Part shown: positions 1 to 7,460 of the stretch, piece after piece
How the letters are laid out: each line of letters begins with the position of its first letter
Position numbering within the stretch: the first letter of the stretch is position 1
Assembly: GCF_009765735.1 (NCBI RefSeq)
Contig: NZ_LMUW01000186.1
Span: 31,786-95,785 of the forward strand
Direction of reading: 5' to 3'
Source: Xenophilus sp. L33
GTDB lineage: Bacteria > Pseudomonadota > Gammaproteobacteria > Burkholderiales > Burkholderiaceae_C
DNA: 64,000 bases
Notes under the pieces: generated by a model
Database searches by the model: none
What the model saw: the letters and a program-made list of their open reading frames with translations, nothing else
What the model was told of the DNA's origin: nothing
Program-made: the position numbers and the translations under genes

Positions 1-799
1 AGCTGGCGAAGCGCCGCTCACGCGCGTCGATCCAGATGCGCCGGCGACTGTCCTGCACGTTCTTCTCGACCACCCCCTTCTCCCAACCAGAGGCCACGTT
101 GCAGAAGTCGGGGTCGTACAGGTAGTGCGCGCACATCACCGAGAAGCGGGCGTTGACGGTGCGACCCTTGCCCTTGTGGACCTTGTCCACAGCCGTCTTC
201 ATGTTGTCGTAGATGCCGCGGCGCGCCACCCCGCCCAGCGCCGCGAAGGATCTCGTATGGGCGTCGAACAGCATCTCGTGCCCCTGGCTCGGATACGCCA
301 CAAGGAAGAACGCGCGGCTCGCACACAGCTTCAGATGGGCGACCTGCAGCTTGCGGTAGATCCCCCCGATCACCAGCGCCTCCTCGCTCCAGTCGAACTG
401 GAATGCCTCGCCCAACTCGAAGGCCAGCGGCACGAACGCCTTGCCAACCGCAACGCCGCCCTGGCCAGCGCGCCAGGCACGGATGAAGTCGGTCAGTTGG
501 GTGTAGCCGCCTTCGTAGCCGGCTTCGGCAAGCTGCAGCAGCAGCGCCCGCGCCGTTCGCCGCTCCTTCTTCGGGCGGCGCGCATCGGCCAACAATGCCA
601 GCTCCACCATCTCGACGAAGGGCGTCAGCTTCACCGGCGCCGCGCGGCGCTCGTACTTCGGCACCTGCGCCACCGGCGCTCGCAGGTACTTTCTCACCGT
701 GTTGCGCGACAGGCTCGTCGCCCTCGCAATCTCTCGCACCGATTTGCTCTCGCGGTGGTGCATCCGCAGGACCTTGCCAATCATGGCCATGGTGATCAT
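1..799 (-). CDS. istA: IS21-family transposase IstA, 3' end outside window
   Basis: The frame is open from the ATG at 799 to the window edge, about 266 residues. The N-terminus is a resolvase-like helix-turn-helix (SVREIARATSLSRNTVRKYL, residues 18-37), followed by a linker and the start of the DDE catalytic core, with FQFDWSE carrying the first Asp and GIYDNMKTAV the second. The third acidic residue would lie beyond position 1. Two in-frame ATGs follow close behind at 790 and 784, so the exact start is uncertain. IstA cuts and joins the IS ends together with the ATPase IstB. It is only about 30 percent similar by eye to the IstA of the second element, so the two are different IS21 members rather than copies. 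Confidence 0.9.
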   Translation of the reverse strand, partial: MITMAMIGKVLRMHHRESKSVREIARATSLSRNTVRKYLRAPVAQVPKYERRAAPVKLTPFVEMVELALLADARRPKKERRTARALLLQLAEAGYEGGYTQLTDFIRAWRAGQGGVAVGKAFVPLAFELGEAFQFDWSEEALVIGGIYRKLQVAHLKLCASRAFFLVAYPSQGHEMLFDAHTRSFAALGGVARRGIYDNMKTAVDKVHKGKGRTVNARFSVMCAHYLYDPDFCNVASGWEKGVVEKNVQDSRRRIWIDARERRFAS

Positions 800-907
800 T
801 CCTGGTATCCCGCCGCTTAAAAAAGCAGCAGGGTAGGCTGAACACCCGGGTCAAATTTGAACCGGCACAACCCTCACAGGTGGGTCAATTTTCGGCCGGC
901 GCCAACA
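1..907 (-). mobile_element. IS21-family insertion sequence, left part (runs off window)
   Basis: The outer end is placed at 907 because the reverse complement from there starts TGTTGGCGCCGG and reaches TTGACCCACC at about 879, closely matching the outer end of the complete IS21 element at 2193. A second, inner copy of the GGGTCAAATTTG-type motif lies at 848-860, as usual for the multiple transposase sites at IS21 ends. The transposase gene reads inward on the minus strand and leaves the window at position 1, so istB and the other end are not visible. The insertion cut the gene whose remainder starts at 908. Confidence 0.85.
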
Positions 908-1156
908 CCCGTCAAGCGCTCCTTCGACACGGAGGCCGAATGCACGGCGAACCTGCGCCAACTCATCGAGAACAAGCTGGCCGGCCACATGGTCGACAGC
1001 GTCAACCGCACGGGAACGGACGCGATCCTGTGCCAGCCGATGCAGATCGACGCTCCCTACACATCGGCGGACAACTGGGCCTACCGACAGCAGAAGTTCG
1101 CCCAGCTCCGCGCGGCGGTCAACGGCGACAACGTGCTCAAGGACTACGTCAAGTGA
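908..1156 (+). pseudogene. 3' remnant of hypothetical gene cut by IS21 end
   Basis: An open frame enters directly from the IS end at 907 and continues for about 82 codons (starting PVKRSFDTEAEC, ending NVLKDYVK) to a TGA at 1154-1156. An upstream ATG at 857 lies inside the insertion sequence, so a translated product would be a chimera. No family was recognised. The stop overlaps the GTG start of the next small gene by three bases, so the two were probably co-transcribed before the insertion. Confidence 0.6.
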
Positions 1157-1356
1157 GCGTCACCATCCGCGACATCGTTTCGCTGGCCATTTGCCTGGGC
1201 CTCTTGGTTGTCGTGTTCCGCGTGGTGCGTTGGCTCTGGCGACGGCGGCCATCGGTGGAGCAGGTGGCCCGCGCCGCGGGTTCCGCATCGGCCCGGGTCG
1301 AGGACAAGGCTTCTGCCGCGCGCAAGGCGTTCCAAGAAGGTCATCGCAAGCCCTGA
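1153..1356 (+). CDS. small single-pass membrane protein
   Basis: A GTG start at 1153 overlaps the TGA of the preceding frame (GTGA), giving 67 residues. Residues 7-27 (IVSLAICLGLLVVVFRVVRW) form one hydrophobic segment followed by Arg/Lys-rich sequence and a polar alpha-helical tail, so an N-out or anchored orientation with a cytoplasmic tail is likely. The GTG start is chosen because of the 4-base coupling; no in-frame ATG exists nearby. Function unknown. The promoter was probably lost with the IS insertion upstream. Confidence 0.55.
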   Translation: MSVTIRDIVSLAICLGLLVVVFRVVRWLWRRRPSVEQVARAAGSASARVEDKASAARKAFQEGHRKP

Positions 1357-1424
1357 GCCGCGGGCATCCCAGGCCGAGAACTCAGCCCGGCACCTACAAG
1401 CATCGAAACACAGAGAGGGCGCGA

Positions 1425-1787
1425 ATGAAGAAACTGGTCATCGCCGCGGTCGCGGCGGCTGCAGCATGCCTGGCCCACGCCGAGCGAATCGAAGACAACC
1501 AGCTGGGCGCCGCGGGCTACCGATGCTCGGATCTCAATCCGCTCTTCGATGACCCGGCCAAGCGGGACGCCGACTACGCCACAGCCGTCAGCATGGAGTC
1601 GTTTGCGCTTGGCTATCTCCAGGGCGCCAATGCGATCGCGAACAAGGGCACGCCGATCGTCATCCCAAAGAAGGATAGCGCCTTCAAGTTCCTGGTGGCG
1701 CACTGCAAGACCCGGCCCTCCATGACGCTGATGGGCGCGACGATGGATCTCTACAAGTTCCTGCTGGAGATCGCACCGGCGAAGTAG
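1425..1787 (+). CDS. small periplasmic protein, HdeA/Rap1a-like size and pattern
   Basis: 120 residues. The first 20 form a classic Sec signal peptide (MKKLVIAAVAAAAACLAHA, cleavage after AHA). The mature part has two cysteines (YRCSDL and AHCKTRPSM) that could form one disulfide, with a GYLQGAN segment and a C-terminal helix between and after them. This layout resembles small periplasmic HdeA-like acid-stress chaperones and Rap1a/Tai-type proteins, but the match is by pattern only. The start is the ATG after GAGAGGGCGCGA, a purine-rich ribosome-binding site. The gene stands alone, downstream of the 67-residue membrane protein. Confidence 0.65.
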   Translation: MKKLVIAAVAAAAACLAHAERIEDNQLGAAGYRCSDLNPLFDDPAKRDADYATAVSMESFALGYLQGANAIANKGTPIVIPKKDSAFKFLVAHCKTRPSMTLMGATMDLYKFLLEIAPAK

Positions 1788-1919
1788 CAGGCAAAGGCAG
1801 CACCGAGAGGCGGGCAGCAGTCAGGCCTCAGGGTCCGCTTACCTCACGTGTTTGCCGCGTGAGAACCTCGGCCGGGCCTGAGGCACCCGCGGCCTTCGCG
1901 ACACCGAGCCGCACCAGGC

Positions 1920-1993
1920 TAAGCCAAGGTCGACGCCGATCGCGACCATCTAAGGGGCAGCACGCGGCGACGCTCTACCGCTGAGCTAAGGGT
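1920..1993 (-). pseudogene. tRNA-like sequence 1, degenerate
   Basis: Read on the minus strand it starts GGGACCCTTAGCTCAGCGG and has a well-formed D arm, GCTC-AGCGGTA-GAGC. Anticodon and T arms cannot be paired convincingly; the expected TTC loop reads GATCGG. It may be a decayed or strongly diverged tRNA of the kind carried in arrays on mobile elements. Confidence 0.35.
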
Positions 1994-2060
1994 CCCGAGT
2001 GGATGGTCCCGCGCTACAGGGACCACAACCAGCGGCTCTGCCATTGAGCTACGAACGCCA
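1994..2060 (-). pseudogene. tRNA-like sequence 2, degenerate (His-type anticodon loop)
   Basis: Read on the minus strand it has a D arm GCTC-AATGGCA-GAGC and then a loop TTGTGGT that would place GTG as anticodon. The flanking anticodon stem (GCTGG versus CCCTG) does not pair and the acceptor arms do not match. It lies head to tail with the tRNA-like sequence before it. Confidence 0.35.
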
Positions 2061-2061
2061 T

Positions 2062-2125
2062 AGAAACTGCGAACCTGCTGATCACTGTTGGGCTTGAACC
2101 AACGACCTTTGCCACGTGTCTTGCT
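2062..2125 (-). pseudogene. tRNA-like sequence 3, 3' half only
   Basis: On the minus strand a perfect T arm is present: stem GTTGG/CCAAC around the loop TTCAAGC, followed by a seven-base acceptor-like strand AGTGATC and AGCA. No matching 5' half exists upstream, where the sequence leads within about 70 bases into the IS21 element at 2193. It looks like a truncated tRNA gene. Confidence 0.4.
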
Positions 2126-2192
2126 TGCTTGTTTCAGCGCCGCTTCGCTGGCGCATCATGGATACCGATGACCGCCAGGGGGCGGCTCTTGT

Positions 2193-2220
2193 TGTTAGCG
2201 CCGATGTAAAACTGACCCAC
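2193..2220 (+). repeat. IS21 left terminal inverted repeat
   Basis: Starts with the IS21-typical TGT; 19 or more of 28 positions match the reverse complement of 4176-4203. Confidence 0.85.
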
Positions 2221-2254
2221 TGTACCGAAGTAAAACTGACCCACCTGAGGGAGG

Positions 2255-3289
2255 ATGGCAGTCATTTCGGGGCTGCTGATGTTGAACCAGGAGCAGGCAG
2301 TGGAGATCCGAGTGATGGCCCGAAGGGGCGAGAGTGTCAGGGCGATCGCGAAGCAGTTGGATTGCTCGCGCAACACGGTGCGCAGATACCTGCGTGACGA
2401 GGCGGCGCGGCGTTACGGGCCACGTGAACCACGCGTTTGCAAGCTCGATCCGCACAAGTCCTATCTGCAGGAGCGTGTCGAGCAGGCCCGACCGCGCTGG
2501 ATTCCTGCGACAGTGCTGCTTCGCGAGATTCAAGAGCGTGGTTACGCCGGAGGCATTAGCCAGCTCAGAGCCTGGCTTGTGCCCCTTAAGAAGAGCGAGC
2601 CAGAACCGCTGGTGCGCTTCGAGACACCTCCCGGCCAGCAGATGCAGGCTGACTTCACCTACGTTCGGCGCGGCCGGCAGCCGCTGCTGGCGTTCGTCGC
2701 CACGTTGGGCTACAGCCGCTTCACCTTCGTCAAGTTCGTCTCCTGCGCCGGCGAGGACGTGGCAACGCTGTGCGCCGGTTTGCGCGAGGCGTTCGACTAC
2801 TTCGGTGGCGTGCCTGAGCACGTCTTGTTCGACAACACAAAGGCGGTCGTGATCCAGCGCGACGCCTACGGCGAAGGCCAGCATCGCTGGAATGCGCAGT
2901 TGCGCGAGCTGGCCGAGACCTGCGGCTTCACGCCGCGGCTGTGCCGGCCGTACCGAGCCAAGACCAAAGGCAAGGTGGAACGCTTCAATGCCTACCTGAA
3001 GGGCAGCTTCGTGGTGCCACTGGCAGCGACCTTGGAAGCCAGCGGCCTGCGGCTGGATGCCGATCTGGCGAACTTGCATGTACGGCGCTGGCTCGACGAG
3101 GTGGCGAACGCTCGACTGCACGCCACCACCAAAGCCGTGCCGGCGGTGCGATTGGCCGAAGAACGCGGGGTGATGCTGGCCGCGCCGGCGCTCCAAGCCC
3201 CAGTGTTGGTGCGTCAACGTGTCGCGCTGCCGATCGAGAGCCTGCAGCATCCGCTGGCGGTCTACGACGCGTTACTGGAGGTGGTGTGA
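2255..3289 (+). CDS. istA: IS21-family transposase IstA
   Basis: 344 residues if started at 2255; the ATG at 2279 (MLNQEQ) is an alternative. The N-terminal helix-turn-helix spans residues 26-46 (SVRAIAKQLDCSRNTVRRYL). The rve/DDE catalytic core shows D133 (QADFTY), D193 (LFDNTK) and E242 (GKVERFN), all with normal context, so the enzyme looks intact. It is somewhat shorter than long IstA proteins, which have an extra C-terminal domain. The TGA at 3287-3289 overlaps the ATG of istB. IstA catalyses cut-and-paste of circularised IS DNA. Confidence 0.95.
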   Translation: MAVISGLLMLNQEQAVEIRVMARRGESVRAIAKQLDCSRNTVRRYLRDEAARRYGPREPRVCKLDPHKSYLQERVEQARPRWIPATVLLREIQERGYAGGISQLRAWLVPLKKSEPEPLVRFETPPGQQMQADFTYVRRGRQPLLAFVATLGYSRFTFVKFVSCAGEDVATLCAGLREAFDYFGGVPEHVLFDNTKAVVIQRDAYGEGQHRWNAQLRELAETCGFTPRLCRPYRAKTKGKVERFNAYLKGSFVVPLAATLEASGLRLDADLANLHVRRWLDEVANARLHATTKAVPAVRLAEERGVMLAAPALQAPVLVRQRVALPIESLQHPLAVYDALLEVV

Positions 3290-4071
3290 TGAGTCTTCAA
3301 CACGATCGCATCAATGACCTGTGCGCGCAGTTGAAGCTCGCCCGGCTCGCTGCCGAGTGGCCGGCCTTGGCCCAGGATGCCGCCCGCGACGACGCTTCGT
3401 TCGCCGACTTCCTGGAGAAGGTGCTCGTCAGCGAGAACATGGCCCGGGAGGAGCGCAAGCGGGTCGCTTTGACTCGCCTAGCCACGATGCCAGCCGTCAA
3501 GACGCTCGAACAGTTTGAATGGGCACACGCCAGTGGCGCGCCGAAGGCGCAGATCTCGGAGTTGGCTCACCTGGCGTTCATCGAGCGCGCCGAGAACGTC
3601 GTGATGCTCGGCCCGAGCGGCGTCGGCAAGACTCACATCGCCCTGGCGCTGTGCCAGCGCGCGGTGATGGCTGGCCACAAGTCGCGCTTCATCACGGCGG
3701 CCGACCTGATGATGCAACTGGCCGCGGCCAAGGCGCAGAGCCGACTGAAGGAATACTTCAACCGCGCCATCATCGGCCCGAAGCTGTTGGTGGTGGACGA
3801 GATCGGCTACATGCCGTTCGGGCGCGATGAGGCAAACCTGTTCTTCAACGTCGTCGCCAGGCGCTACGAGCGCGGCTCGATGGTGCTGACGAGCAACTTG
3901 CCCTTCACGCAATGGGCAGGCGCCTTCGCCGATGACCAGACGCTGACGGCGGCGATGCTGGACCGGCTGCTCCACCATGCGCACATCGTGCAAATCACCG
4001 GCGAGAGCTACCGGCTCAAGGACAAGCGCAAGGCCGGCCAGGCGACTAGGAGGAAGGTGACGGTGGAATGA
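3289..4071 (+). CDS. istB: IS21-family helper ATPase IstB
   Basis: 260 residues, normal family length. Residues 1-65 form the helical N-terminal part; the Walker A motif GPSGVGKTH lies at 108-116 and the Walker B LLVVDEIGYM near 165, followed by the sensor-like LTSNLPF. IstB is a DnaA/DnaC-like AAA+ protein that remodels target DNA and activates IstA. The ATG overlaps the istA stop by one base (TGATG), the usual coupling in IS21. Confidence 0.95.
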   Translation: MSLQHDRINDLCAQLKLARLAAEWPALAQDAARDDASFADFLEKVLVSENMAREERKRVALTRLATMPAVKTLEQFEWAHASGAPKAQISELAHLAFIERAENVVMLGPSGVGKTHIALALCQRAVMAGHKSRFITAADLMMQLAAAKAQSRLKEYFNRAIIGPKLLVVDEIGYMPFGRDEANLFFNVVARRYERGSMVLTSNLPFTQWAGAFADDQTLTAAMLDRLLHHAHIVQITGESYRLKDKRKAGQATRRKVTVE

Positions 4072-4175
4072 TCGGCCGCGCTGCTCGGCCGCTTCGGCCT
4101 CCGGCCTGCGCGCCCGAGCAGCGCGATCAAAGGGCCCCAGGGTGGGTCAGATTTACTTCGGTGGATTCGCCAGAA

Positions 4176-4203
4176 GTGGGTCAGATTTAAATCGGTGTTG
4201 ACA
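4176..4203 (-). repeat. IS21 right terminal inverted repeat
   Basis: Reverse complement begins TGTCAACACCGATTTAAATC; pairs with the left end at 2193-2220. Confidence 0.85.
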
Positions 4204-4839
4204 ACCAGTTCTCAGATCTGCGACGGCTGTGGCCTCGATACGCCGTTTGGCGCGAAGGTCAAAGGCTTCTTCCTCTGCGACTCCAAGTGCAACAAGAGCG
4301 ATCAAGCCAGGGCGGATGCTCTGTTCGCGATCGCGGAGCGGCGCTCTGCGGCGCAGCGGGCTCGCGTTGGCGTTCCTGCTGTTGCCGCTGCACCGTTCGT
4401 AGCCGAGCAGCCAGCCGCACCGGCACACGCCTTTCGCCCCGTCCAGCACCAGCAGATGAACCAGGCTCGCTACTACTGCAACTCCTGCCAGAACTACTCG
4501 TCGACCGCGCTGATGCGTGGGAGCGGCTGGATCGAGCTGGCCTGCTATCTCATCTTCTTTTGGCCCGGCATCCTCTATTCGATCTGGCGCCGCCAGGGAA
4601 CCCCGAACGTGTGCCCGCTGTGCCGCCAGGAAGGGCTTGTCCCGGCCCAGGCAGCGATGCCCGGCTATGTGGCTCCGCCAGGGCACGCGCAGCCTCCGAT
4701 GGGGGTTGTGGCGCCCGCGGCGCCGGTGATCCGCAACGAGATCGAATGCCCGAGCTGCGCCGAGCCGATCCTGGCCAAGGCGAAGGTCTGCAAGCACTGC
4801 GGGAACCCGGTGGCGATCGTCTCGCCGGGGGCTGCGTAG
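4204..4839 (+). pseudogene. 5'-truncated zinc-ribbon membrane protein
   Basis: The frame runs out of the IS right end; GTG at 4195 and TTG at 4198 lie in the IS itself, so the natural start is lost. About 211 residues remain. An N-terminal CDGCG/CDSKC pair forms a four-Cys cluster, an Ala/Pro-rich linker follows, then CNSCQNYSS, a hydrophobic stretch (WIELACYLIFFWPGILYSIW) and CPLC, and finally a double-zinc-ribbon motif, CPSC-X12-CKHCG. This resembles uncharacterised proteins with a LITAF-like or DZR ribbon around a membrane dip. It could still be translated from the IS-borne start codon. Confidence 0.55.
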
Positions 4840-5338
4840 GCCGTCCGGTCCGGTCAAGGCGCGCCGGCGGCGCGCTCGTTCACCACTGGCTTACCACTCG
4901 CCGATCTCGCGCACCTGCTGGTCGAAGTCCAGGGCCTCGAAGCGTTCGCGCTTGCGCTCGGCCGATTCGACCGGCTGGTGGGCATGGCCGCGCATCCATG
5001 GTGCCAGGCCCCGCGAACGCGCGCGAGAAGCGGGCATTGCGATCGGAGCTTCTCGAATGCCTGAAGGCGCTGTCGTCGCGTTGAGCCGCTGGCCGCGGCA
5101 CCGGCCGACGGCTACTGCGCCATCTTGTCGGCTTCGGCGTTGCGCGCGCGCTGGTCGGCGCGCATATGCTCCAGCTTGGCTTCGGTGACTTCCTCGGTGG
5201 CCGCCAGCGTCTTCAAGTGCGCGAGCATGGTCTGGCAAGATCGGCGTTGCGAGCGAAGACCACCGTATCGCCCTGGGCCGTTATGAAGTCCGGTCGCTGC
5301 GCGATGAAGTCGAGTATGGCTTCGAAGCCCTGCAGGAC
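4840..5338 (-). pseudogene. gene-poor stretch with two scraps of relaxase-like coding sequence
   Basis: Two minus-strand fragments in different frames read as normal protein. One runs from about 5025 to a TAA at 4891 (contains HQPVESAERKRERFEAL and ends VREIGEW). The other is a 38-residue piece, 5228 to a TAG at 5112, starting MLAHLKTLAATEEV and ending EADKMAQ. Both are charged and helical, like C-terminal parts of mobilisation or relaxase proteins, but no motif proves it. A plus-strand open stretch at 5260-5350 (ALGRYEVRSLRDEVEYGFEA) runs into the cupin frame. The whole stretch looks like junctions of decayed mobile DNA. Confidence 0.35.
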
Positions 5339-5707
5339 TTGACGCGGGCGGCTTCCCCGCGATTGCGGCGTCCAGAAGGGGAGATCATCCACATTTTGAG
5401 CGGGCGATTCGTCTTCGAGGTGGGCGACCGGTCCTTCGTCGCCCGCAAGGGCGACGTCGTGATGATCCCGGGCGGAAGCGCGCGGTCATACGCGAACGTG
5501 ACGGGGACGGGTGCGCACCAATTGGTCACGATGGTGCCGGGCATCGACGTCGCCGCCTTCTTTTGCGATCTGGCAGAGGCGACCGATCCGGGGGAAGGCT
5601 TCGACGCCAACGAGCGCGCCAAGCGGCTGCAGCATTTCGAGCAGCGCTGGGCCATCGATTTTTTGGGCCCGGCTCCCACGCACATGGTGCTGGGCATTGA
5701 GCCCTGA
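5339..5707 (+). pseudogene. headless cupin-domain protein
   Basis: From about 5375 the frame encodes a cupin beta-barrel: the first conserved motif survives only from EIIHILSGRF, followed by the turn GDVVMIPGGSARSYANV and a C-terminal extension ending THMVLGIEP. The N-terminal strands and the usual HxH of motif 1 are missing; upstream of the join at about 5370 the frame encodes unrelated sequence. The only starts are TTG at 5339 or further upstream. I read it as the 3' two-thirds of a quercetinase-like cupin fused by recombination to junk. The stop at 5707 lies 25 bases before the hydrolase start. Confidence 0.55.
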
Positions 5708-5732
5708 ATCGATCAGAATTCTGAAAGAACCT

Positions 5733-6548
5733 ATGCAAGTTCATTTCACGCCGTCCCGGGTGCGTATGCGCCTTCATGCCGAGCGCGACGGCCCGCTCAA
5801 TTGGCTGTTGCTCCCCGGAGGTCCCGGCATTGGCTCGGAATCGCTCAAAGGGTTGACCGACGCGCTCGATGTGCCAGGCGCAATCTGGTTGATAGATCTG
5901 CCCGGCGACGGGTCGAACATCGTCGAAGGTGACCTCTACGCCAAGTGGCCGAGCGTGCTGGTCGAGTCCGCGGCGGAAGTGTCGGATGCGGTTTACGTCG
6001 GGCATTTGACTGGCGGTGCTTACCTCTTGTCATGCCCCGAGCTTCGTGAGCGTGTCCGGGGAATTACGCTGCTGGATACAGCGCCCAACGGTGACTGGTA
6101 CGCCAAGTATGTGCTGATGACCAAGGACAACCCGTTGCCCGGATTCAACGCGGCGTTGAGCCTTTATATGGCCGATCAGACGCAAGTCAACCTCGCAGCG
6201 CTTTGCGTCGCTTCTGCCGAATGGAACTTCAACCCCCGCGGAGTACAGGCCGGGCGGGAGCTGTTGGCGGCAATGCCCTACAACGCTGCTGCCGTGGAAT
6301 GGTCGGACAAGAACTTCGATCACACCTATCGCGCCGCCTGGTGGCCTGACGTTCCAACGTTGCGCATGGCAGGAGTGGATGGTCGAATCGTCTCGCAAGA
6401 CGACTGGAACAACCCAGCGTACCACACGCCGAATGCCTTGCATTGCCTGATTCCTGGTGCTGGGCATTTTCCGTGGATCGAGAACCCGAAGACCGTGGCC
6501 GAAGGATTTCACCGCTTTGCTCGCTTGATTCAAGCGACTATTTCATAG
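5733..6548 (+). CDS. alpha/beta-hydrolase-fold protein lacking the nucleophile serine
   Basis: 271 residues. The fold signature is clear: LLLPGGPGIGSES forms the oxyanion-hole loop (residues 21-33), then the strand LIDLPGDG, the nucleophile elbow VGHLTGGAY, and near the C-terminus the acid loop MAGVDGRIV and the catalytic-histidine segment IPGAGHFPWIENP. In the proline-iminopeptidase-like branch the elbow reads G-x-S-x-G; here it is G-H-L-T-G, with Leu in place of Ser. The enzyme may be inactive, may use the neighbouring Thr, or may have a non-hydrolytic role. The ATG at 5733 follows GAAAGAACCT. It is probably co-transcribed with the truncated cupin upstream. Confidence 0.8.
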   Translation: MQVHFTPSRVRMRLHAERDGPLNWLLLPGGPGIGSESLKGLTDALDVPGAIWLIDLPGDGSNIVEGDLYAKWPSVLVESAAEVSDAVYVGHLTGGAYLLSCPELRERVRGITLLDTAPNGDWYAKYVLMTKDNPLPGFNAALSLYMADQTQVNLAALCVASAEWNFNPRGVQAGRELLAAMPYNAAAVEWSDKNFDHTYRAAWWPDVPTLRMAGVDGRIVSQDDWNNPAYHTPNALHCLIPGAGHFPWIENPKTVAEGFHRFARLIQATIS

Positions 6549-7052
6549 CACGAGCGCCCGCTAAAGACTGGTTGCAGCCGGTCGCAGTTGTTCGCTGAAC
6601 GGCGGCTCTCACTGAAAGCTGCCGCATGGCGTTCAAGCACGCGCGCGACGGCATCGGCAATGGATCGGCCGCCAAGCTCTTCGTCGGCAAGGTCCATGCG
6701 GCCCAGGACGTCATCCTCCGGTAGGCGCCTGCCCGCTTCTCGCTCGACGCGACATTCGTCGGTGCCGACAGTGTCACCACCGTCTCCGAGGACGATGTCG
6801 ACGAGATGTCCTAGGCGTCCACCGGGAGCTTAAGCGCTTGATCGTGGTGCTGGAGCCGGATGAGCTGAATGTCGGTCTATAGGCCGAACGTAAGGAAATC
6901 GTCTCAAAGGCCGTCATGGGAAGCCACTGAGCGCAGCCACGTCAACGCGGCGGCACTCCGTGCAGCATTGAAGCCCTGAGTTCACTTCGATCGAAGCCCT
7001 CGATGCGTACACGAGCCCTCGGATCGTCCTCCTGGCCGTTCTAGCCAGCAGG
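6549..7052. other. gene-free stretch with decayed coding scraps
   Basis: A plus-strand scrap at 6627-6724 (starts MAFKHARDGIGN) is followed, after a stop, by FSLDATFVGADSVTTV and DDVDEMS to a stop near 6812. Both read like parts of one small protein broken by stops; no family was recognised. The rest, to the end of the thioesterase gene, shows no feature. This is the boundary between mobile DNA and the catabolic island. Confidence 0.4.
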
Positions 7053-7451
7053 CTAGCTGCCCGGGGGCACGCTAGTCCTCGCCCACTTGAATGTCCCCGT
7101 TGAACTGGAACACAGCAAGCCCTCTTCGTTGCGCAGCCATGCTTCGACAAATACCAGGCTGCGTGTCGCAAAAATGATCTTGCCAATGCACGCGGCCTTG
7201 CCACGCAAGGGCTGCATAAAAGTCGACTTCATCTCGACCGTCATGGCGTTGCTTCCGAGCTCGTTCCCGCTTTGCGCTGCCAACGACATCGCCACATCGA
7301 GCAGGGTCATGCAAACACCGCCGTGCACCGTACCAAAGGTATTGAGGTGCTCAGGCCTAGGGTCAAGAGTCAATTCGGCTTCCCCGGAGTCCGCGCGGAG
7401 AAGCCGAATTCCAAGGTGCTGGACGAATGGTGTCTGAAGATTGATATTCAT
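7053..7451 (-). CDS. PaaI-type hotdog-fold thioesterase
   Basis: 132 residues, typical size. The hotdog helix carries TVHGGVCMTLLDVAMSLA (residues 41-58), the signature of PaaI/YbgC-like acyl-CoA thioesterases, with the HGG turn and the Asp on the central helix. The second half has the usual TVEMKSTFMQPLRGK strand pair. It is the last gene of the minus-strand operon that begins at livK, nine bases after the CoA-transferase stop. It probably hydrolyses a pathway or dead-end acyl-CoA to free CoA; the substrate cannot be read from sequence. Confidence 0.9.
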   Translation of the reverse strand: MNINLQTPFVQHLGIRLLRADSGEAELTLDPRPEHLNTFGTVHGGVCMTLLDVAMSLAAQSGNELGSNAMTVEMKSTFMQPLRGKAACIGKIIFATRSLVFVEAWLRNEEGLLCSSSTGTFKWARTSVPPGS

Positions 7452-7460
7452 GTCGATGGC

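Larger units (their letters stand above)
2193..4203 (+). mobile_element. complete IS21-family insertion sequence
   Basis: Length 2011 bp. The left end starts TGTTAGCGCCGATG at 2193 and the right end, reverse-complemented, starts TGTCAACACCGATT at 4203; both continue into a (A/T)CTGACCCAC block. Inner copies of the same block lie at 2226-2243 and 4142-4160. It carries overlapping istA and istB. I see no flanking direct repeat (left flank ends CTCTTGT, right flank begins ACCAGTT), so the element may have recombined after insertion. It truncates the zinc-ribbon gene to its right. Confidence 0.93.

Noticed and set aside
18..854. 278-codon minus-strand ORF overlapping the IS21 transposase
   Set aside because: It is a frame shadow; the real IstA frame, with HTH and DDE motifs, is one frame away and is open to the window edge.
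2186..4210. Target-site duplication around the complete IS21 element
   Set aside because: The flanks CTCTTGT and ACCAGTT do not match, so no direct repeat is claimed.
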